From Planococcus plakortidis (GTDB lineage: Bacteria > Bacillota > Bacilli > Bacillales_A > Planococcaceae), in NCBI RefSeq assembly GCF_001687605.2, contig NZ_CP016539.2, positions 3,192,501 to 3,256,500 on the forward strand: 64,000 nt of DNA. The letters run 5' to 3'. Positions 1-10,059 of the stretch are shown here, one piece after another. Within the stretch, counting starts at the first letter, position 1. The number at the start of each line of letters is the position of its first letter. Below the pieces are notes generated by a model. It was given only the letters and a program-made list of their open reading frames with translations. It was not told the origin of the DNA and did no database searches. A program made the translations under genes and the position numbers.

Positions 1-1342
1 CCCGCGAAGAACGGAAGATGGGCTGGCTCAGCATCACCAACATCACGTTCGGAATCGCGACTGCTATATTCTACTTCCAGACCGGCAGTGTTATGGCCCT
101 TCAATTCGGGGCTGTGAACGCCATTATTTCCGCTGTTTACGCGATTATTGTTGCAGGGATTCTCGGGACGGTTATTGCCTATCTGTCGGCAAAATCAGGG
201 ATGAATGTCAATCTATTATCCAGAAGTGGTGGATTTGGTTATATCGGAGCCTCTTTAACCTCCTTAATCTACGCATCAAACTTTATCATGTACTGCGCAT
301 TCGAAGGCCTGATCCTGGTCGCTGCAGTCCATACGTTCTTCCCCTCTATCCCGAATGGGCGCTTATTATCTTTTTTGGGCTTCTGGTCATTCCACTCAAT
401 TGGTTTGGCATCAAACAATTAGACAAACTGCAAAAATGGTCTTTGCCGATTTTCCTGGTGTTCCTCCTGGTCACCATCATCGTAACCTTCAATACGCCGT
501 CGGGCTATGACAGCGCATTCTGGACTTATTTGCCGGAAGGCGTCCAAGTAGGCGGTGCGGCATTATTACTGTGCATCGGCATGCAGCACGGCATCATGGG
601 CTTGACGGCCCTGCTTGCCTCGGATTATGCCCGCTTTTTGAAACCGAAAGACGTTAAACTTGGCTCGGTCATGATCGGCTTAATTCCACAGATTTTCTGC
701 TTTGGCGTCATGGGCGGCCTTGGCATCTGGTTCGGCGTGCGCCTTGGTGAATCCAATCCGGGCGTCTATATCGTGCTATTGCTTGGCTTCGGCGGGGTCA
801 TGTTCACTTTGCTTACGCAGCTGCGTATCAATATCACGAACATTTACAGCGGTTCCTTGTCGCTATCGAACTTTTTCGAGAATATTTTCAACTTTACACC
901 TGGCAGACGGTTCTGGATCGTCGTCACGGCCTTGTCCGCCATTGCCTTGATGCTCGGCGGCATTGTCGACCATCTTGGCACTGCGATGACCTTCCAGGGT
1001 GTCTTTTTGCTCGCCTGGGCAGCTGTCATCGTCGCGGATGCCATGATCGTCAAGAAATGGTTGAAGATCGGGCCCTTGTTCTATGAAGCCCGCCAGGAAT
1101 ACCTGTATAGATGGAATCCCGTAGGCGTTGTAGCGCTGGTCATCTCGAGCGGCCTCGGCACGTTTGCGGCACTCGGCTATATAGGGCCATTCCTGCAAAA
1201 TACTGCGGCTTTCTTCGCCGCTGTGCTCGCTGCAATTCTGACAGTGGTGCTGGCGGCTTTGACAAAAGGTAAATACTACATGAAAACAGAACCGACGGAT
1301 GTGGACATCGAGGACCATATCGCAACCCGCTCCGGCAAATAA
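1..1342 (+). pseudogene. NCS1-family cytosine/purine permease, 5'-truncated by window edge and frameshifted
   Basis: Membrane permease of the nucleobase:cation symporter-1 (CodB-like) type, expected to import cytosine or a related nucleobase. The reading frame is already open at base 1 (REERK before MGWLSITN), so the start lies outside the window. The frame runs to a stop at 420-422, but the family-like sequence continues in another frame (WALIIFFGLL, then MPIFLVF) from about 356 to 1342. One base missing near 351-356 (Pro-Asn-Gly where Pro-Glu-Trp is expected) explains both halves. Many hydrophobic helices are visible in each part. It is either a recent pseudogene or a base-call error. Family call fairly sure; substrate not. 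Confidence 0.8.
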
Positions 1343-1424
1343 ATAGCTATGACTTTATCGCAAGAAGATACACCCATTATCTCCTCAACTTACCAATAGG
1401 AACTATCTTTCTCCTTTTCACATC

Positions 1425-1464
1425 AAAAACGCCCGCTGCATCACTTGATGCAACGGGCGTTTTT
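1425..1464. terminator. Bidirectional intrinsic terminator
   Basis: AAAAACGCCCG and CGGGCGTTTTT form an 11-bp perfect stem, with extra pairing inside (TGCATCA/TGATGCA). It lies between the convergent permease and acetyltransferase genes and has T-tracts in both directions. Confidence 0.9.
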
Positions 1465-1898
1465 CAATAAACCAGTTTATAGACGATTTCCCCGTCGATG
1501 ATGCGACCGTCTGGCACAAAGCCAAGCTTTTCGTATAGTTTTCTGGCTCCTTCATTGTCCGGTTCAAAACTGAGGTAGATCACGTGACGGCTCCCATCTT
1601 GCTGGAGCTCGGCGATGAGCCGTTCCATCGCCGCCTTTCCATAGCCTTTTACCTGGTGATTGGCATCTATCATCAAGCGGTAAATCCAATACTCCTGGTC
1701 ATCGGGGTCCAGGCAATGCATCGTGAATCCGACGAGTTCATCGTCATGGTAGACGGCTGAACATATACATTCGGGATAGGCTTTCGCCTGTGCCAAGGAA
1801 AAGACGTTCGTTGCCACAAAGGTCTTTTGGTGTTCTGCCACTGTCAAACCGATGACATCGAAAAAATTATGGCGGTCGACTTCTTTTAACTGGATCAT
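1464..1898 (-). CDS. GNAT-family N-acetyltransferase (BltD/PaiA-like, probable polyamine or amine acetyltransferase)
   Basis: A 144-residue acetyltransferase that would transfer acetyl from acetyl-CoA to an amine; similarity in layout to spermidine acetyltransferase BltD suggests a polyamine, which is inference. The acetyl-CoA loop is visible as QVKGYGKAAM near residues 80-90, followed by the C-terminal NEGARKLYEKLGF motif. I chose the ATG at 1898 (MIQLKEVD) because GAGGAGCGAGGAAGG precedes it; an upstream extension in the same frame has no ribosome site. Monocistronic, with a terminator at its stop. Confidence 0.85.
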   Translation of the reverse strand: MIQLKEVDRHNFFDVIGLTVAEHQKTFVATNVFSLAQAKAYPECICSAVYHDDELVGFTMHCLDPDDQEYWIYRLMIDANHQVKGYGKAAMERLIAELQQDGSRHVIYLSFEPDNEGARKLYEKLGFVPDGRIIDGEIVYKLVY

Positions 1899-2064
1899 TT
1901 TCCTTCCTCGCTCCTCATTCAATTTGCACTGCAGCAACTCGCGTTTCAACCGAATACGCACTCTTATAGTTCTCGACATGATGGCTCTTATTTTCCAGTT
2001 TATCATTAAACCCAACAAGAAATTACATTTTTCTGAAATCTATTCTGCCAGGCGAATAAAGACA

Positions 2065-2095
2065 CAAAAAACCGGCCAGCAAGGTGCTGGCCGGT
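2065..2095 (-). terminator. katG intrinsic terminator
   Basis: The stem ACCGGCCAGCA/TGCTGGCCGGT has a three-base loop and is followed on the minus strand by a run of six T, just after the katG stop. Confidence 0.9.
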
Positions 2096-2106
2096 CGGTG
2101 TCTCAT

Positions 2107-4359
<2,253 letters not shown>

Positions 4360-4435
4360 CTAAAAACCTCCCAATTGATAATAAAAAAAGGTAAACTTCT
4401 GCCCAACACTTGTGTTACAGGGTGTTGCTAATTTC

Positions 4436-4467
4436 ATATAATGATTCTTACATTAGAATTATACTAA
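4436..4467 (-). promoter_or_regulatory. katG promoter region with two PerR/Fur-like boxes
   Basis: Two adjacent 15-mers, 4436-4450 (ATATAATGATTCTTA) and 4453-4467 (TTAGAATTATACTAA), each match 11 of 14 fixed positions of the PerR consensus TTATAATNATTATAA. A TATAAT -10 box on the minus strand (4458-4463) overlaps the second. The core AGAATCATTATA also occurs before ahpC. The match is seen; PerR control is inferred. Confidence 0.65.
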
Positions 4468-4586
4468 ACTAGAACCGAACTGAACAGCAATTTGACTGAA
4501 ATTAAGGGCAAATCTTTTCTGCCCTTTTTAATACAGAAAGAGTTATCCAAGTTCTTTCCTATATAAATACTTCCGGTCCCCAATTG

Positions 4587-5228
4587 CTAGAAAAGTTCAT
4601 TGAAGAATGACGCGAACAGCACAAAAACGAGAATCAAAACGATGATGGTAATGAGGATGCCCGGCAGCACGACGATGAAAAATCCTTTCCAGGACGACAC
4701 CTGGTGCGCTTCGCCTACCGCCTTGCAGACGATGATGAATGTTCAGATGGAGACGACCGCCATGACGATGGACATGATGGCAACAATCGGGCTCCCTTCC
4801 ACGTCCGTGCGATCGGCCAGGAATGTGTCCGGTGATGCCAGTAGCCAGATGATCAACAGCGGCAATAGCCAGATCTGCGGAATTTGGGCTGTGGCCAGTG
4901 CCTTGAACATGTCCTGATAGGTCGCCGTTCCCTTAAACAATCGGCCGACAAGCACCAGGACCGCAGCGCCGAGAAAATAACCGAACGCACTGCCGATCGG
5001 CCCGGTCACCAATGCCTGCAGAATCGCTGCCCAAGGCGCCATTTCAGAGCTTCGTTCGTTCATCATCCCGATCAAGCCGGAAGCAAAGCCTGTGAGGACG
5101 ATGAGCAGTATGATGAACTTGAATGATTTTTGTTCAATGACGAACCGGACAGTTTCACGCGTACGCAGCCATATATCCGTGAATGGATTCAGCCCGCGCT
5201 CATTTTTTATTCGCTCTTCCCTTACCAT
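4587..5228 (-). pseudogene. YIP1-family membrane protein interrupted by an in-frame TGA
   Basis: Integral membrane protein of the Yip1 family, of unknown role in bacteria, with about five hydrophobic helices. Starting at ATG 5228 (GGGAGGAAG upstream), the frame reads 161 codons to a TGA at 4743-4745. The same frame then continues 51 codons with family-like sequence (TFIIVCKAVGEAHQVSSWKG, then a last helix) to TAG at 4587-4589, giving 213 codons, a normal length. The TGA sits where a Trp is plausible (VVSI-W-TFIIV), so one TGG-to-TGA change explains it. It is a recent nonsense mutation or a sequencing error; without readthrough the last helix would be lost. Confidence 0.8.
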
Positions 5229-5384
5229 GATTTCTTCCTCCCCTCTTTTCGATGATTGCCGTGAATTAAAACTTTATCCCTATGTTTCTTCATATCTTTT
5301 GAATACCCTTTCTATTTTGTGAAAGGAGTAAAATTGAGGGAGAAATGATAACCGAACAGCCAATTGAGAAAGGAGCCATGCCAA

Positions 5385-5957
5385 GTGGAAATTGAATATT
5401 TGCTTCGCGCAAGCTCTAGGCAGGAATTGAGGGAATGGCTGGAGGAACATTCAGCTTCAGCGAAATTTTGCTGGGTGCTAATCGGGACCAAAGAACGGCC
5501 GGAAGGGATTTCTTATTTGGATGCCGTGGAAGAGGCCTTATGCTTTGGCTGGATTGACGGCATCACGAAAAAGACCGACAGCAAGGAATTGGCGCAGCGG
5601 TTTTCACCGCGCCGGAAAAAGAGCAATTGGACCGAATTGAACAAAGAGCGTGTTAGGAGGCTGGAGAAATTGGGCTTGATGACTGAACAAGGGCGCCGCG
5701 TGCTCCCTGATATGCGGCCCGAGTCTTTTTCGATCGACGAAGAAATCGAATCCGCTTTGAAGCAAGACCCGCAAGTCTACGAAAACTTCTTGAACTTCCC
5801 TGAACTATATCGCCGGATCCGGATCGACAATATCCAAGGCTATAAAAACTATGACCGCGCACTATTCGACAAGCGGCTGGAGAAATTCGTTGAGAACACA
5901 CGCGCCAATAACATGTACGGGCAATGGCACGACAATGGGCGCTTATTGGATGAGTAA
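5385..5957 (+). CDS. YdeI/OmpD-associated family protein
   Basis: A 190-residue soluble protein of the YdeI/OmpD-associated family, linked in other bacteria to bacteriocin or stress resistance but with no defined reaction. The early segment is typical: FCWVLIGTKERPEGISYLDA, followed by EEALCFGWIDG and RFSPRRKKSNW near residues 55-90. I chose GTG 5385 because AGAAAGGAG lies about 10 bases upstream; the TTG at 5364 overlaps that site, and ATG 5378 opens only a 5-codon frame. It stands alone, divergent from the broken YIP1 gene. Confidence 0.8.
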   Translation: MEIEYLLRASSRQELREWLEEHSASAKFCWVLIGTKERPEGISYLDAVEEALCFGWIDGITKKTDSKELAQRFSPRRKKSNWTELNKERVRRLEKLGLMTEQGRRVLPDMRPESFSIDEEIESALKQDPQVYENFLNFPELYRRIRIDNIQGYKNYDRALFDKRLEKFVENTRANNMYGQWHDNGRLLDE

Positions 5958-5971
5958 AAGCTTCTCGCATG

Positions 5972-6040
5972 TTTCCACCTTTGTTGGGTAGATGTTTCTA
6001 CTTTTGTTAGGTAGATATTTCTACCTTTTTTAGGTAGAAC
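5972..6040. repeat. Three tandem 23-bp repeats, each an inverted repeat
   Basis: Copies lie at 5972-5994, 5995-6017 and 6018-6040. The third copy contains a perfect dyad TCTACCT-N5-AGGTAGA; the others keep it with one to three changes. The array follows the YdeI-family stop and precedes the opp terminator. It could be a set of operator-like sites or a short satellite; function unknown. Confidence 0.85.
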
Positions 6041-6085
6041 TTTATGAGGGCTCAACCTTGGCAAAAAATGCTGGCATCTCCACCG

Positions 6086-6130
6086 AAAAAAGCATCCTTC
6101 TTAGCGCTTGTGCCGGGAAGGATGCTTTTT
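6086..6130. terminator. Terminator of the opp operon (bidirectional)
   Basis: AAAAAGCATCCTTC and GAAGGATGCTTTTT pair as a 14-bp stem with T-tracts on both sides, directly after the last opp gene on the minus strand. Confidence 0.9.
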
Positions 6131-6133
6131 CTT

Positions 6134-7150
6134 CTATACATATAGCGGATCTTTCGCCGCATCGAGCGGCTGTGCTTCGACAAGCGGATAAAAACAGGCG
6201 ACTTCCTGGCCCGAGAGCCCTCTCGGTTCGAGCGCCGGCACTTCCGTTTTGCAGCGTTCGGTAGCCATCGGGCATCTCGTATGGAACACGCAGCCGCTCG
6301 GCGGGTTGGCGGGTGACGGCAACTCGCCTTTCAAGACGATGCGCTCCCTTCCGCGCTCGAGCAGCGGGTCTGGGACCGGCACTGCCGACAGCAAGGATTG
6401 CGTATACGGATGCTGGACTTTCGTATGGAACGCGCCCCGTTCCGATTTCTCCATCACTTTTCCTAAATACATGACCGCCACCCGGTCAGCCAAATGATTG
6501 ATGACGGACAAGTCATGCGCGATGAAAACATAGGTCAAGCCCAATTGCTTCTGCAGATCCTGAAGCAAATTGATGACTTGGGCCTGCACCGAAACATCCA
6601 GTGCACTGACGGGCTCATCACAAATCAGCAGCTCAGGCTCCAGGGCCAGGGCGCGCGCTATGCCGACACGTTGCCGCTGGCCGCCTGAAAACTCATGCGG
6701 CAGTTTATCGTAATGCGTGTCCGGGTTCAACCCGACCAGTTCGAGCAATTCCTTGACCCTCGATTCCAGCCGCTCGGTTTTTTTATAGGCTTTCAACGGC
6801 GCCGCGACACTGTCTCCGATCTTCATGCGCGGATTCAAACTGGTGTAGGGATCCTGGAAAATCATTTGGACATTGCGCCGCATGCCATGAAGTTCTTTGG
6901 CGCTGGCTTCGGCGTAATCTTTTCCGTGGAACAGGATTTCTCCCGAGGTCGGTTGTTGCAGGCCGACGATGCTTCTCGCGAGTGTGCTTTTCCCGCAGCC
7001 CGATTCGCCGACGATGCCGAGCGTCTCGCCTTTTCGGACTTGGAGGTCGATGCCGTTAAGCGCTTTGACGTAGCTTTTTTCGCGCTGCAACAAGCCTTTT
7101 TTGACGGGGAAATGGACATGCAGCCCTTTGATATCCAATAATGCGCTCAT
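6134..7150 (-). CDS. Oligopeptide/dipeptide ABC transporter ATP-binding protein (OppF-like)
   Basis: Cytoplasmic ATPase of a peptide importer, 338 residues. Walker A is GESGCGKST (about 48-56), the signature SGGQRQR near 158, Walker B LLICDEP near 178, and the switch His is in IAHDLSV. The C-terminal oligopeptide-transporter extension carries the usual cysteines (GCVFHTRCPMATERC). It is last of a five-gene operon: SBP, two permeases, OppD-like, OppF-like. Its start overlaps the preceding stop by four bases (ATGA), so translation is coupled. An upstream SAM riboswitch suggests a sulfur-related peptide substrate (inference). Confidence 0.93.
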   Translation of the reverse strand: MSALLDIKGLHVHFPVKKGLLQREKSYVKALNGIDLQVRKGETLGIVGESGCGKSTLARSIVGLQQPTSGEILFHGKDYAEASAKELHGMRRNVQMIFQDPYTSLNPRMKIGDSVAAPLKAYKKTERLESRVKELLELVGLNPDTHYDKLPHEFSGGQRQRVGIARALALEPELLICDEPVSALDVSVQAQVINLLQDLQKQLGLTYVFIAHDLSVINHLADRVAVMYLGKVMEKSERGAFHTKVQHPYTQSLLSAVPVPDPLLERGRERIVLKGELPSPANPPSGCVFHTRCPMATERCKTEVPALEPRGLSGQEVACFYPLVEAQPLDAAKDPLYV

Positions 7151-8154
7151 GTTGTCAGCACCTCTTCCAATTGGTTTTTCCGTTCTTCGAATTCATTGCT
7201 TGAGAGAATGCACGCTGCCGAATGAGTGTCTTCGCGACGCTCCAGCGGCGGATCAACTTGCCGGCATGCGTCCCGTGCGAACGGGCATCTCGGTTCGAAC
7301 GCGCATCCTGCCGGCCGGTCGATCAAACTCGGCGGCTGCCCGTCGATCGGGATGAGTCGCTCTGGGCCGCCTTCCCGAATGACCGGGACCGAACGCAAGA
7401 GCGACCACGTATACGGCATCGACGTTCTATAGAAGATATCTTCAGCACTTCCCGATTCAACGATTTTCCCGGCATACATGACCAAGATGCGGTCAGCTAA
7501 ATGAGCCACGACGCCGAGATCGTGGGTGATGACGAGAATGGCCGTGCCGTATTTTTCCTGTATGCCCTTCAGCAAATCCAAAACTTGCGCCTGTATCGTG
7601 ACATCCAGCGCCGTCGTCGGCTCATCCGCAATCAATAGTTTCGGATTGGAAGCAAGCGCCATGGCGATCAAGACACGCTGGCGCATTCCACCCGAAAATT
7701 GATGCGGGTAGCTGTTCATGCGCGCTTTGGCATCGGCAATGCCGACGTCTTCCAATAACTCAATCGCTTTTTCGCGTGCTTGCTGTTTCGGCCGTTTTTG
7801 ATGCGCTTGAATGGCTTCGATCAATTGCTTACCGATTTTGGATACGGGATTCAAACTCGACATCGGATCCTGAAAAATCATGGCGATGTCATTGCCCCGC
7901 AGTTTTCTCAGTTCCGTCTTGCCCATCTCCAATACCGGCTGGCCTTCAAAATAGATCGTGCCTTCCGGATATAGTGCAGGCGGTTCCGGGTTGAGCTTCA
8001 TCAAGGAATGGGCGAGCACGCTTTTGCCGCTCCCCGACTCCCCAACGATGCCGATGGTCTCTCCTTTTTGGATGGAGAAGGACACGCCGTCGACCGCTTT
8101 CACGAGGCCGCCCGGTGTATCGAGATGGACATGAAGATTATCTACTTGCAGCAT
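7147..8154 (-). CDS. Oligopeptide/dipeptide ABC transporter ATP-binding protein (OppD-like)
   Basis: The second ATPase of the peptide importer, 335 residues from the chosen start. Walker A is GESGSGKS, signature SGGMRQR, Walker [13 protein letters not shown], and the C-terminal cysteine segment is [18 protein letters not shown] 8154 (MLQVDNL) is preferred because AAAGGGG lies 7 bases upstream; a TTG at 8175 overlaps the permease gene and lacks a site. The N-terminus sits just after the OppC-like stop, and the 3' end overlaps the OppF-like start. Confidence 0.93.
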   Translation of the reverse strand: MLQVDNLHVHLDTPGGLVKAVDGVSFSIQKGETIGIVGESGSGKSVLAHSLMKLNPEPPALYPEGTIYFEGQPVLEMGKTELRKLRGNDIAMIFQDPMSSLNPVSKIGKQLIEAIQAHQKRPKQQAREKAIELLEDVGIADAKARMNSYPHQFSGGMRQRVLIAMALASNPKLLIADEPTTALDVTIQAQVLDLLKGIQEKYGTAILVITHDLGVVAHLADRILVMYAGKIVESGSAEDIFYRTSMPYTWSLLRSVPVIREGGPERLIPIDGQPPSLIDRPAGCAFEPRCPFARDACRQVDPPLERREDTHSAACILSSNEFEERKNQLEEVLTT

Positions 8155-8167
8155 TCGAATACCCCTT

Positions 8168-8998
8168 TCAGGCAAGCTTCGTTTTGCGCTTGCGTTTCGC
8201 TTGATGTGGATTAAAACTGTCTCTTAGCCCATCGCCGAGCAAGTTCAAAGCCAGAACGGTGATGACAATCGCAAGGCCCGGGAAAATGGAATACCAAGGC
8301 GCGATGGTCACGTAAATCTGTGCTTCCTGCAGCATATTGCCCCAAGTCGGTGTGGACGGGTTGACCCCTACGCCAAGAAAGCTGAGAGCCGCTTCCGCTA
8401 AAATGGCTTTCGCGAAAATGAAGGTGCTTTGGACGATGACCGGGGACAAAATATTCGGCAATATGTATTTAAAAATAATTACCGCATGGCTCGATCCGGT
8501 CGTCTGTGCCGCTTCGATATAGGATTGGTTTTTCACTTGCAGCGTCGCCGAGCGGACGACTCTCGCCATGACCGGGAAAAATGCCAGTGTCAGAGCGATG
8601 ATGATATTGGTGATGCTGCCGCCAAGTGCCGCGACCAGCGCAAGCGCAAGGATTAGCGCCGGAAATGCCAGAAAGCCGTCAATGATTCGCATCAGCACAA
8701 AATCCACTTTGTGGAAATAGCCGGAGATTAAGCCAATCACGGTGCCGATGACCGTCGATAGCACCGCAACGACGACGCCGACAGACAAAGAAACCCGAGC
8801 GGCGACGATGGTCCGCGAGAAAATGTCGCGCCCGAAATCGTCAGTGCCGAACCAATGCGCTGATGATGGGCCGGTCAAGCGCTGTTCCGGGGAAATCGCG
8901 GCTGGCGAAAACGGCAGCCAGGAACTGGCGGTGATCGCTGCAAGCGCGACAAGTACCAGCATGGCGAGTGCCAATAGATTCGTTTTCTTAGTAAGCAT
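8168..8998 (-). CDS. Peptide ABC transporter permease (OppC-like)
   Basis: Inner-membrane permease, 276 residues, with an N-terminal helix, an extracytoplasmic segment (SAHWFGTDDFGRDIFSR, typical of OppC/DppC) and five further helices. The EAA loop that docks the ATPase is visible as EAAQTTGSSHAVIIFKYILP. ATG 8998 (MLTKKTN) follows AAGGAGA at good spacing; an in-frame TTG at 9025 has none. It pairs with the OppB-like subunit immediately upstream and ends in a basic tail (KRKRKTKLA). Confidence 0.92.
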   Translation of the reverse strand: MLTKKTNLLALAMLVLVALAAITASSWLPFSPAAISPEQRLTGPSSAHWFGTDDFGRDIFSRTIVAARVSLSVGVVVAVLSTVIGTVIGLISGYFHKVDFVLMRIIDGFLAFPALILALALVAALGGSITNIIIALTLAFFPVMARVVRSATLQVKNQSYIEAAQTTGSSHAVIIFKYILPNILSPVIVQSTFIFAKAILAEAALSFLGVGVNPSTPTWGNMLQEAQIYVTIAPWYSIFPGLAIVITVLALNLLGDGLRDSFNPHQAKRKRKTKLA

Positions 8999-9021
8999 CG
9001 GTTTTGTCTCCTTCCAAATGT

Positions 9022-9966
9022 TCAATCATAGCGGATCCGCGGATCGAGGAATGTATAGAGCAAATCCACTAACAGATTGACGAACACATAAATGCCGGCA
9101 ATGAACAGGACAATTCCCTGTACGACAGGGTAATCGCGGCGATGGATGGAATCGACCAAGAGCTGGCCGATGCCCGGAATCGTGAACAAAGTCTCGATGA
9201 TGACCGTGCCCCCGAGCAAGCCGGCCACCGTAGCGCCGAGCACTGTGGTCGTTGGGATCAAGGCATTGACGAAGACATGGCGCATCAATACTTCGCGTTC
9301 CTTGACACCTTTCGCGCGCGCCGTTTTGATGTAATCCTGATTGACCGAATCGAGCATGCTGTCGCGCAGCATCCGGGCGATGATACCCACTTCGACGATC
9401 GCCAGCACAAACGACGGCAAGAGGATATGGTGAAGCCACGCATCCGCCCCTTCCGCAAACGGCACATAGCCAGCTACCGGAAAGATCGGCAGCGCGACGC
9501 CGAAGCCAAGCACCAATAGCGTCGCGAGCCAGAATTCCGGGACAGATACACCGAACAAGGAAACCGATGTGAAAATCGGATCCAAGACGGTCTTGCGCAG
9601 CGCGACGATGAGGATCGCCACCGGAATGGCAATGGCGAGCAAAATCACCGTCGATAGCGCCATCAGGCTGAAGGTCGGCCCGAAGTTCTCAGCGATCAGC
9701 GAGGTCACCGATTGCGAAGAGTAAACGGAAGTTCCGAGATCCCCCGTGATGACTTGTGAAAACCAATTGAAAAATTGGACGTACAGCGCTTGGTCCAAGC
9801 CCAGTTCACGCTCCAAATCAGCAATCGCTTCCGGTGAACTGTCCTCCCCTAAAATGAGGAACGCCGGGTTGCCGGGCGTCAGATGAACGATCATAAAGAC
9901 GATGACACTGACGACCAGCATGACGGGAATCACCGATAACAACCGGCGAATCGTGTAGTTCAGCAT
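9022..9966 (-). CDS. Peptide ABC transporter permease (OppB-like)
   Basis: Inner-membrane permease, 314 residues. The OppB/DppB N-terminus (YTIRRLLSVIPVMLVVSV, then HLTPGNPA) and the EAA-like loop KTARAKGVKEREVLMRHVF are clear, with six predicted helices. ATG 9966 (MLNYTIRR) is preferred to ATG 9987 because GAAGGGGG lies 8 bases before it, inside the longer frame. A hairpin separates this gene from the substrate-binding protein gene, so permeases are probably made at lower level than the binding protein. Confidence 0.92.
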   Translation of the reverse strand: MLNYTIRRLLSVIPVMLVVSVIVFMIVHLTPGNPAFLILGEDSSPEAIADLERELGLDQALYVQFFNWFSQVITGDLGTSVYSSQSVTSLIAENFGPTFSLMALSTVILLAIAIPVAILIVALRKTVLDPIFTSVSLFGVSVPEFWLATLLVLGFGVALPIFPVAGYVPFAEGADAWLHHILLPSFVLAIVEVGIIARMLRDSMLDSVNQDYIKTARAKGVKEREVLMRHVFVNALIPTTTVLGATVAGLLGGTVIIETLFTIPGIGQLLVDSIHRRDYPVVQGIVLFIAGIYVFVNLLVDLLYTFLDPRIRYD

Positions 9967-9992
9967 TGCGTGTTCCCCCTTCTCCATAAAAG

Positions 9993-10030
9993 GAAGAAAA
10001 TCGCCAGCATCGTTCCTGACGATTTTCTTC
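9993..10030 (-). terminator. Intercistronic hairpin between binding protein and permease genes
   Basis: GAAGAAAATCG/CGATTTTCTTC is a perfect 11-bp stem with a 16-base loop, followed on the minus strand by a short TTTTA. It probably acts as a partial terminator or 3' stabiliser giving more binding protein than permease, as is common in ABC importer operons. Confidence 0.65.
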
Positions 10031-10059
10031 TCTTAATTATCCTGTTTGATGGCTCGTCG

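Noticed and set aside
844-1325. Several minus-strand frames opposite the permease
   Set aside because: They are mirror frames of hydrophobic codons without start sites.
4743-4745. Selenocysteine or other recoding at the YIP1 TGA
   Set aside because: No selenoprotein machinery or convincing stem-loop is seen here, and Trp-to-stop by one base is simpler.
5972-6040. CRISPR array
   Set aside because: The repeats touch each other with no spacers, and no cas genes are present.
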